A stretch of DNA of 64,000 bases from Symbiodinium natans (Eukaryota; Sar; Dinophyceae; Suessiales; Symbiodiniaceae), in the NCBI GenBank assembly GCA_905221605.1, contig CAJNDS010001202.1, positions 688,354-752,353 on the forward strand, read 5' to 3'. Both the position numbers and the translations under genes were made by a program. Below, in pieces: positions 50,601 to 61,500 of this stretch. Below the pieces are notes generated by a model that had not been told where the DNA came from, made no database searches, and saw only the letters and a list, made by a program, of their open reading frames with translations. Position 1 is the stretch's first letter. The number at the start of each line of letters is the position of its first letter.

Positions 50601-53600
50601 CCCGAAGCCTGAAAGTTGAAATAGGATTCACAGAGGACCTGAGCACAACATTGCACCCGTTTTTTCGTACTTAGGCCTGAGAGGTGTTAGGGAGGGTACA
50701 AGGGTTTTCGGGTTCCGGGCCGTTGTTAGATGATCGTGTATTCCTTAAGTCCCAAAAGTTGTTTAGAACCAATCAGTAGGAACGTCACGAACCACACAGA
50801 AACCCTAAACCCTAAATCCTACATATGCCCTGAAGCCCTCCAAATCCTTAAACTTACCCTAAACCCCAAACCCTAAACCCTAAGCCCTAGCACCCCAAAC
50901 CCTAAACCCTGGGCACCCTTGTAAACCCCAAACCCCACACCGAAAACTCTAACTGCTTACCCTCCCAAACCTCTTTGTAAGTCCGGTACTCGGAAGCTCT
51001 TTTGACTTAGTCAGTCTACTTAGTATCCCATAACAACACCATGGTCTTCCCTAAAACCCACCTTACCAACCCTGCACCCTAAACCCTAAACCGTAAACCC
51101 TAAACCCTAAACCCTGAACTCTAAACCCTAGACCCTAAACCCTAAACCCTAAACCCTAAACCCTAAACCCTAAACCCTAAACCCTAGACCCTAGACCCTA
51201 GACCCTAGACCCTAGACCCTAAACCCTAAACCCTAAACCCTAAACCCTAAACCCGAAACCTTACTTACTATGTCAGAAGGGGCTTCCAAGTACCGGCCCA
51301 GGTCAAAGGCGAATGGGACTACAGAGGCTTCGGTGTCTCCAGCTGTGCCGCGTGCAGCCTGGCAAGGTTTTAGGGTTTAGGGTTTAGGGCTTAGGGCTTA
51401 GGGCTTAGGCTTAGGGTTTTCAATGTTTAGAGAGAGAGAGAGAGAGAAAGAGCTTCTTTTGTGACATAGGCTCAGAGCTGAGCGCAGGAGGGTTTAGGGT
51501 TTAGGGTTTAGGGTGCGAAAGCTGCGTACAAGCCCCGTGAATTTCTTCGTACTTGCGGAGATGCGGCTTTCTCAAGTTCACCAGCCAACCCTCGCCGATC
51601 GTGGTAGCACGTCCTGGCACAGTTGAGCATCTCACCCTAAACTCCTGGTTTAGGGTTTAGGGTTTAGGGGGTTTGGGGCCTGCTTAGCTTTCTTATGCTC
51701 AGAGCTGCCCTTCTGCCTTAACTTCTGCACGCCGACAAGAACAACCCCTAAAGCCCCAGCTAAACACTACTCCTTTCTGCCTCAAGGACCTAGACCCCAA
51801 ACCCCAAACCCCAACCCCCAAGCCCCAAGCGCCAAGCGCCAAACCCCAAACCCCAAACCCCCAAACCCCCAAACCCCAAACCCCAAACCCCAAACCCCAA
51901 ACCCCGAACCCCAAACCCCAAGCCCCAAGCCCCAGAACCCCAAACCCCAAACCCCCAAACCCTAAACCCTAAACCCTAAACCCTAAACCCCAAGCCCTTG
52001 AGTCTTAAAGCGCGCACCCTTGGCTAGACTGGTCTTTGCGTGGCTGAGGCGACGGCTACCTCTTTAAGGGCAAGGCAGGCTTTTGACAAGCCATGGGCTT
52101 GGGATTTAGGAGTTTAGGAGGTTAGGAGTTTCAGGGGTTTAGGGTAGTTTAGGGTAGTTTAGGGTAGTTTAGGGTAGTTTAGGGTAGTTTAGGGTAGTTT
52201 AGGGTAGTTTAGGGTAGTTTAGGGTAGTTTAGGGTAGTTTAGGGTAGTTTAGGGTAGTTTAGGGTAGTTTAGGGGTTTAGGAGTTTAGGAGGTTAGGAGT
52301 TCAGGGGTTTAGGGGTTTAGGGGTCTAGGGGTTTAGGAGTTTAGGGGTTTAGGGGTTTAGGAGGTTAGGAGTTCAGGGGTTTAGGGGTTTAGGGGTCTAG
52401 GGGTATAGGAGGTTAGGAGTTCAGGGGTTTAGGGGTTTAGGGGTCCAGGGGTTTAGGGGTTTAGGGGTTTCGGGGTTTAGGGGTCCAGGGGTTTAGGGGT
52501 TTAGGGGTTTAGGGGGTCTAGGGGTTTAGGGGTTTAGGGGTTTGGGGGTTTAGGGCTTCGGAGGGTCGAGGGTTCAGGGTCAAAGGTCCCCTAAAACCCT
52601 AAGTCGTATGTCCCTAGCTTCCCGAAACCCCAGGACCTAGACCCCCTAACCCTGCACTCTACTTGGAAGACTTCTTGACGCGGTAAGTCGGGTTAGTAAG
52701 TCGGGGTTATGGGGACTACAAGAGGTTTTGTGGGGAACGCGAAGTAGACTTACTAGGCCAAAAGAGCTTCCAAGTCCCTAAGTCCCTAAAGTTTTTCTTG
52801 GTCTGGGCCTTCCCTAAACCCTGAACCCTAAACCCTAAACCTTAACCCCTAAACCCAAAAACCTAAACCCTAAACCCTAAACCCTGAACCTAAACCCCAA
52901 ACCCCAAACCCTAAACGCTTCTTGCAGCATTTCTCTGGGAGGCATGCGCGGTTATTGGCGGAGGCGACTCTGCCATGGAAGAGGCCTGACCCATCCCTTA
53001 TCCTTTGAACCTTACTGGTTGGGATGTTCTCCCTTATACTAACAGTCTTTATCTAGTAGAAGGAAGAACGTTCCAACTTGCAGGGCTTCAGGTTAAGGGT
53101 TTAGGGTTCAGGGTGTTGGATATCTTGCTAGGACCTTGGGATACGTCATCTTTCCCCTTCATAGCTACGTTTTGCTTAAGAAGCCCCTGCAAGGCTCTGT
53201 GGGCTTAGGGTTTAGGGTTAAGGGTTTAGGGTTTATGGTTTAGGGTAAACCCTGAGCACTAAACTTCAAACTCATCTCATGGTTCCCCAAGATCAACCTA
53301 GTAGTCATGCGTATTTCCGCAACTGACTCCAACAAGACCATGTGGGGAGGTACGTGGACCATACACCCATAAACCTGCTAACCCCTCCTTTCTTAAGGAC
53401 CCTAAAGCCCAGGTTAGGAGCTCTGGGCGTCTAGGTTGAGGGTTTAGGGGGTTTGGGGGTCAGGGATGTAGGGCTGTGGGTTAGGCCTGTTTAGGCGTCC
53501 AGGTGTTCACGGGATCATGCGTCTTTACTTAGGGTTTAAGAGGTAAGGCGGGTATAAGGGCCCCATGCTCCAAGCCCTAACTGTCCATGCTCTTGGGCCT

Positions 53601-56600
53601 ATTACGGTTCAGAAACACCCAAAACCCTAAGGCCCTAAGGGGGTTCAGGGTTCAGGGTTAAGGGTTCAGGGTTTAGGGTTTAGGGTTCAGGGCCACCCGA
53701 AACCCTAAGCCCCTAGAGGCTTCAGGGGCTGCTTGAGCTCCGCAGGCCCTGATGCTGGCGCGGATCTGCAGCTCCGTCACGCTCATCCACCGGAGGGACA
53801 CGTTCCGGGCGAGCTTGGTGCTGCAGCAGCGGGTGTTGCTTGGTGGCAACTGAAGCCCAAATTTCCTAGAAGCCTCATAAACCCATAAGCCCTATACACC
53901 CTGTAAACCTATCAAACCCTGCAAACCCGATAAATACTAGAACTGCCAGACCCTTCAAAGCCCCATAACCAGCGTAAACGCTATAAACCCTGAGCCTTCA
54001 ACCCTCCGCCCGTTGGAAATTTGGGATCTGAAGTTTCGGTTTAGGGTTTAGGGCTCAGGGGTTAGGGGTTAGGATTTAGGGTTTAGGTTTAGGGTTTAGG
54101 GTTTGTGGCTCTTCGCTGTTGCTGAGCCATATTTCGGCCATCGCCCTGGTTTGCAACAGAGTTTTCGGGCATCTTTGTGCAAACTAACAATCGCACGTCT
54201 GGCGTGGGGACTCAAAACCGTTTAGCCGCACACTAAACCCTCAGCCCTAAATCCTGAACCCTCTTCCTGCATTCCCTGTTGAACCCTAAGCCCGAAACTC
54301 TAACCCTTAACCCTTAGACTCTAAACCCTGAACTCTAAACCCTAAATCCTAGCTTTTCCTTGGTGGCTAGGCGCCTCACTTCAGGACAGCTTCTTGGGAA
54401 TGGACCGGGCTCCATACTCGGAGGTTTTATTCGCCCTTGAGGTTCTAGGCACCTAAGTCCTTTGCTGAACCTTAAATTCCCACCCAGGCCTGCTTAGGCC
54501 ATACCCTCTCTAGGGTGCCTGGACCCAGAACTGCACCTGCCAGCTGTGGACAGCATGGAATCTACTGCCGCGGCGCTGCGAGAAGCCCTAAACCCTAGAC
54601 CCTAGTCCCTATAGACCCCAAACCCTAAACCCTAAACCCTAAAACCTACACCCTACACCCTAAACCCTAAACCCTAAACCCTAAACCCTAAACCCTAAAC
54701 CCTAAACCCCAAACCCTAAACCCTAAACCCTAAATTACAACCCTAACCCTAGCCCCCCCCCCCCCCCCCCCCCGAGTCTTTTACAAAAGCCCGAACGCCG
54801 TGCGTCGGGCAAGCCGAGGCTGAACCACCCGCACATCTCAGCCACCCGGACCTCGGGTTTAGGGTTTAGGGTTTAGGGTTTAGGGTTTAGGGTTTAGGGT
54901 TTAGGGTTTAGGGTTTAGGGTTTCGGGTTTAGGGTTTAGGGTTTAGGGGTTGGGAGGTTTGCGGGCTTGGGGTTCAATGTGGGGGTTAGGGTTTTAGGGC
55001 TTTAGGGTTTGAGGGGCCCAACCCTCAATCCAACACCCTCGCCCGAAGCCCTCGAGCAGCGAGTGGGAAGAAGACTTCAAGCATTGAACCTGCGGGCTCA
55101 CGGGGCCCGAAACCTGTTCATAAACCCTGTAGACCCCCAGCCCTGAACCCTAAACCCTAAAGCCTGCAAACCCCAAGCCCGGTTCGTAAACCCTACACCC
55201 GAAACCCCGAATCCTAAACCCCTCGACCCTTAGGCTTCTGAAGCTCAAAAGAATCCGCAGTCCGAATCCCACAGCATCCTTTGTACCCAAAAGCCTCAAG
55301 TCCCCGCAGGACCCTACCTAAACCCTAAACCCTAAACCCTAAGCCCTAAGCCCTCCCCTAAGCCCTGAACCCTAAACCCTAAGCCCCAAACCCTAAACCC
55401 AAAACCCTAAAACCTAAACCTCAACACAGCCACCCCCCCCCCCCCCCTCCCGCGTCGAGCCGAGGTCCGCTGGCCACTTGCCTGAGCTCTCAAATTTGGG
55501 AATATTGGTTCAGGGTTTAGGGTTTAGGGTTTAGGGTTTAGGGTTTAGGGTTTAGGGTCTAGGTTTATGAACTGGGAGGGTAATGGCACATACTAACCAA
55601 TGATGGCTGGTTCTAAGTACAGTCTTAGTTGGTTCGTAAGTGCCATGAACCTCCAAGCGTGCTCCCTCGGATTCTTCGGGTGTACGTTTAAGGGAGTCAG
55701 AGTTTAAGGGTTAAAGGGTTAAAGGGTTAAAGGGTTAAAGGGTTAAAGGGTTTACGGGTTTCAGGATTGAAGGATTTTAAGGGCTTGGTTTGCCAGGATG
55801 GCCTGAACCGGGCCCAAGATCTAAACCCTGGACCCTCAACCCTCGAAACTTTAAACCTTATTGGGTTGATGTGGAATTGATGGGCTTCGTTGTATAGGCC
55901 CAATCCCATAGAGTCTTTTCTAGGGCCCCAACACACCCCAGCAGGAGGGGTTAGGGCTTAGCTTGAGCTTAGCTCAATCGCAGTGTGGGGCTGAGGGTGT
56001 GCGGGCATTTAGGGTTTAGGTTTGAGGGTTCAGGGTTTAGGTGTAGTTGTTGAGGAGGCTTGGGGTTCTCACGGGGCTGGCTGTGTTCGTAGCAGGTGTA
56101 AGTGGTGTAGTCATGCGTTTGGGCCAGGTCTGCAATCCACATGGTTTAGGGTTGAAGGTCCCTAGACGCCATACCCTAAAACATACTCAACCCAAAACCC
56201 AAAACCCTCACCCTAGATTCACCCTAAACCCTAGCAACCCCCAAGCCCTAACCACTAATGAGCCCTAGTGCATCCTGATCACGAGGAACACAGCAATAAA
56301 ACGCTTCGTTGGGCAGACAGCCAGCGACGGCGAAGGCCATGCGCCACCAGCTGCGGAAGGTGTTGTGTAGGTGAATGACCGAGGGATAGGGGATAGAGGG
56401 AATTTGCTGTCGCATTCAGTGCGGCCTGTACGACGAAGAGCTCCCACAAAAGGTCCGCAGATTAATTAGGGAGTTTTGTTTATGAGTATTATCGATATGA
56501 TTATGGCAGGCCAGTTTTTTTTTGCAAGGCCCATGTACATGAATCATTATTCATATTACGATTACTATTTCTATGACTATGACAATTCTTATTCTTTTTG

Positions 56601-58494
56601 CGCATTGGTAGTATTAACGCGTGCCCAAAAACTAATGATAAGGCACGCAGACTCAGTGTTATTCTAGCGGGCCACACTTACAGTTCTTTCATTGGGCCGC
56701 ATCTAGTGTCGCGATCTCCATGCTGTCTACACATGTCGTCTTTTCATTTTCATTTTCATTTTCATTTTCATGTTCATTTTCATGTTCATGTTCGTGTTCA
56801 TTTTCATGTTCATTTTCATGTTTCATTTTCATTTCCCTTAGACTCCATTCCATTCATTCATCTCATGCACTTCGTTTATCAACTAGTTCGTTCACTCGCT
56901 ACATAAGAATACTCTAAAAGGGCCCCGCAATGCAACTAAGATCTTTTTGTGGCGTTCATTTTTTTCTTTTCTCGCCCTAGGAGCTGTTTGGCTGACCCAA
57001 GAGCCTGAGGGTTTAAACCCGAAACTCGAAACCCTGAACCCGAAACCCTAAACCCTAAACCCGAAACCCTCGCCCTAAACCCTGAACACCCAAAGATTAC
57101 AGAAGCCCTGCGACAGGGGACGAGCGCAAGGAGCCTTGGATCAAGTGCATAGTGGGGTTTAGGGTTCAGGGTTCAGGGTTTGGGGTTTGGGGTCTGGTGC
57201 CTCAATCCTCAACTCTGTCAGCCCCCTAAACCCTCAGTACAAACCCTAAACCTCTAGAAATCCCCTAGGTTAAGCCTAAACTGAAATTCCCGAAATCCCG
57301 AAGCACACAAATCCTGAAAACACAAAAGCAACTAAACCCTAAACCCTAAACCCTAAGCCCTAAACCCTAAACCCGAAACCCGAAACCCCAAACCCCAAAC
57401 CCCAAACCCTACATACTAAGTCAAACAGGGCTTTCCAAGCCCTAAACCCTAAACCCTAAACCCTAAACCCTAAACCCTAAACCCTAAACCCTAAGCCCTA
57501 AACCCTAAACCCCAAACCCTAAACCCTAAATCCTAAATCCTAAACCCGCCTAAGGAGCTGACCCACCTCGAGTTGGTGGACACTCAGGCCCGCCCACTCC
57601 CGAAGAGTACCTGGCTTTTTTGGGGGGGGAGGGGTTGGGGTTTAGGGTTTAGGGTTTAGGGTTGAGGGTTTAGGGTTTAGGGTTTAGGGTTTAGGGTTTA
57701 GGGTTTGGGGTTCAGGGTCGCTCAGCTTAAGCAAGGACCCCCTTCACCCGAAGCCCCCCTCTGTCACGAACGCCTGAAGCCGGACCTTCACGCCACGACC
57801 TTTTCTTACACTCAACCCTGAGCCCAAGAACCCTTAAGCCATAAACCCTAGACCCCACACACCCTAACCAATAAACCCCACACCCTTAAGCCCTTAAGCC
57901 CTTAAACCCAAAAAGCCCATAAACCCTTAAACCCAAAAACCCTTAAACCTTAAACCCCTTAAACCCTTAAACCCTCAACCCCCATGCCCCCCCCCCCCCC
58001 CCCCCACCGAAGATAGGGTTCTTCAAAACACACACCCTCATCCCAAACTCTACACCCCAAACCCTAGTTGTATGCTCAAACCCTAAACCCTAAACCCTGA
58101 ACCCTAAACCCTAAACCCTAAACCCTAAACCCTAAACCCTAAACCCTAAACCCTAAACCCTAAACCCTAAGCCCTAAGCCCTAAACCCATGCTCATGGAC
58201 GACTCCTGACGCAGGACAGCTCCGTTGAGTCCCAGCTACCGGTCGACGCGGCCTTTATCGCCATCGGCCACGATCCCAACACCCGGCTCTTCAAGGGGCA
58301 GGCGCGTGTCAAGGTTAGAGGGCTTAGGGTTCGGGATGGAAGGTTTAGGGTTTGAGGGTTTTTGGGGCTTTAACAATTTGGGGCCTTGGGGCCTTCAGGG
58401 TTCGTTTTGATAATTTCATTTTTTTTGTGGCGGGGGGGGGGGGGGGGGGGGGGGGGGGGGAGGATGTAGGGTTTAAGGGCTTTCAGGGTTTTTC

Positions 58495-58532
<38 letters not shown>

Positions 58533-61500
58533 GACTTTCAGGGTTTTAGCGTTAAAGGGCCTGCTTTCATTACGTTAATATTAACATTCTGGTGAGTTTA
58601 CGAAGAGTTTACGAAGAGAGAAAATATGGAGAGAACAGCGTGCATTAGAAAAACACATTGCGCACGCCAATTATAATGTGAGGTGAACGTACGTATGAGC
58701 GGACAAAAGGAAAAAACGCCCGTTCAATCGGTCGCTCTTTCAGATCGTAAATTGGGGTTTACGCGCTTTAGGGCTTTGGAGTATCAGGCCTTTGGGGTTT
58801 TACTGTTTCGGGTGTGGGTCTGAGGGTTCAGAGAGAAGGTGAAAAGGTTTCGGGGACTCCCCGGGCTCCCTAACCGTCCTAACCTTCCCCAAGGTTCTCT
58901 AGGTACCTAAACCCAAAACCCTCGATCCTCAACCCTAAACCCTAAAAGATCCCCATGAACCTCACTCTTTAAGGGCCCTGTAGGGGATTTAGGGTTTAGG
59001 GTTTAGGGTTTAGGGTTTAGGGTTTAGGGTTTAGGGTTTAGGGTTTAGGGTTTAGAGTATATCAGGTGGACATGGATGAGCTCCTCGGCTTTGTTTTGAG
59101 TTCAGGGTTGAGGGTTGAGGGTTTAGGTTGTAGGGATTAGGGCTTAAGGGCTTTAGGGTCTAGGGTTTGGGGCTTTAGGGGTTTAGGGTTTAGGGTTTAG
59201 GGGTAGGGTTTATCCTGCTGGCGGGTAAGTACCCTGTACCATCAATACCCAATACCTTGGCCCTGGGCACCCTGCGCGAAGCCCTAACACAAAAAACCAA
59301 ACCCCAACCCCCAACCCCCAACCCCCAACCCCCAACCCCCAACCCCCAACCCCCAACCCCCAACCCCCAACCCCCAAACCCCAAACCCCAAACCCCAAAC
59401 CCCAAACCCCAAACCCCAACCCCCAACCCCCAACCCCCAAACCCCAACCCCCAAACCCCAAACCCCAAACCCCTGAAACCCCAAACCGCACCCCACCCCC
59501 CCAAAAAACCCTCAACCCTAAACCCCAAACCAATCTAATTCCCAACCGAAGCACCCCAAGCCTATTGGCACTCTCCGCTTCGAGCCTGGCCTTTGGCCTT
59601 AGGGTTAAGGAGGTTTAGGGGGTTTAGGGAGTTTAGGGAGTTTAGGGGGTTTAGGGGGTTTAGGGGGTTTAGGGGGTTTAGGGGGTTTAGGGGGTTTAGG
59701 GGGTTTAGGGGGTTTAGGGAGTTCAGGGAGTTTAGGGGGTTTAGGGGGTTGAGGGGGTTTAGGGGGTTTAGGGGGCTCAGGGGGTTTAGGGGGTTTAGGG
59801 GGTTTAGGGGGTTTAGGGGCTCTAGGGGCTTTAGGGGCTTTAGGGGCTTTAGGGGCTTTAGGGGCTTTAGGGGCTTTAGGGGGTTTAGGGGGTTTAGGGG
59901 CTTTAGGGGGTTTAGGGGGTTTAGGGGGTTTAGGGGGTTTAGGGTTTACGGTTTGGGGCTTAGGGTTTGGGGTTCAGGGTTTAGGGTTTAGGATTATGTA
60001 ACCCAAGATACGACAGTCCTGATTTTGGGGACCCCAGGCAGGTACCCCTATTTTTCGGAAACTCCCACGTGAGAAGATCTGTCGCTGGTCTGAGAAGGGA
60101 GACGGGTTTAGGGTTTAGGGTTTAGGGTTTAGGGTTTAGGGTTTAGGGTTTAGGGTTCAGGGTTTAGGGCTTAGGTTTTTAGGGTTTAAGGTTAGGCCCT
60201 ATGATGGAACCCTAATGCCCTTTTTGGCTTGGTCGCCTTTTGTTATACCCTTTTTCCTGGGTCGCCTTTGTTTAATTATTTTTTTTGGTTTGGTCGCCTT
60301 TTTAATTTCTTTTTTTGTTTGGTCGCCCTTTTCATTCCCTTTTTGTTGGGTCGTCTTTTTGCTCTTTGCACTCCTCCAAGATGCCCGCTTTCCGGATGCC
60401 CTCCTCCCAGATGCCCTCTTTCCAGATTCTCTCTCCAGATACTTTCCTCCCAGATGCCTTCTCACTTATCCCCTTTTCAGATGCCCTCTTTCCAGATGTT
60501 TGCTTCCCAGTTGCCCTCCTCCCAGATGCCCTCTTTTCAGACGCCCTCCTAGCCAGACGCCTTCCCACATGCCCTTTTTTCAGATCTTTTCACCCCTCCC
60601 CCTCTTTCCGGTTCCCCATTGCTCCCCTACTCCCAGCCTCTTCCCCAGCCCCCTACTCCCCCACTCCCCCATTCCCCCCCCCCCCGCCCTCCCCCCACCC
60701 CACTCCCACTCCTCCCCCCCGCCCTCACTCCCCCATTCTTTCCGCTTTTCCCGTTGGGGTTGGCTGCATTTTAGGACTTTTAGAGTGAGGTTTAAGTGGA
60801 TTGAACCTACGGATACAAAAGAGGTTTAAGTAAATTGAAACAAAAGAAATGGAGTAAGAGTTCGAGACAAAACCAAAAAAAAACACCAACTTCACTGGCG
60901 CAGTTGGCGCAGCTCTAAAATGTAGGGTTTAGGGTTTAGGGTTAGGGTTCACTTGGAAGCAGTTTTGACTTAGTACGTCTACTTAGTCCCTAGAAACCCC
61001 CCCCTCTTATGACCGCCCCCCCATAACCCACTTCGCTAACCCTACTTACTAAGTCAAAAGGGCTTCCGGTGCGGTTTAGGTTTGGGGCTTTGGGGCTGGG
61101 GATTGGGGTTACATAGGCTTTATAGGGTTTAGGGTTTAGGGTTTAGGGTTTAGGGTTTAGGCATGTGGGTCTCCTCCTTTTGGGGGAGTAGGGTTTAGGG
61201 TTTAGGGCGGGCAGGGAAGACTCTGCGAAGTCGTCATCATCATCAAAGGCCCCTAAGCCCCAACCCGTAAACCGCTGAATCCTAAACCCTGAACCCCCGA
61301 ACCCTAGCCCTCAACCCCTGAAACCCGGCCTCAGGGCCTTGGCAGATGCCCAGCCTTCCAGCTTAGGGATCTTCGAGAATATGTTTTTGGATTTTGGGGT
61401 ACTAGAATTCCCAAGAAGCAGCCAAAAATAGATCAGAGAAAACCAGGACCGGCTACATCCACGTGAACGGACCAACGAAGACATCGGCTCCTCGGACCCG

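Larger units (their letters stand above)
49399..51301 (+). other. Thioredoxin reductase intron 9
   Basis: A small frameshifted ORF lies at 49605-49880, with CCCTAAA arrays at 50110-50275. TTTAGGG lies at 50375-50432. A family B element split by a CCCTAAA array spans 50985-51294. Confidence 0.6.
51357..52927 (+). other. Thioredoxin reductase intron 10
   Basis: TTTAGGG lies just after the donor (51365-51420). A CCCCAAA field occupies 51788-51960, the 10-bp GTTTAGGGTA array 52137-52272 and TTTAGGGG variants 52273-52550. An inverted family B copy lies at 52663-52783 and CCCTAAA at 52813-52915. Confidence 0.65.

Noticed and set aside
59593-59991. ORF of repeated GFR tripeptides
   Set aside because: Direct reading of the 9-bp GGGGGTTTA array.
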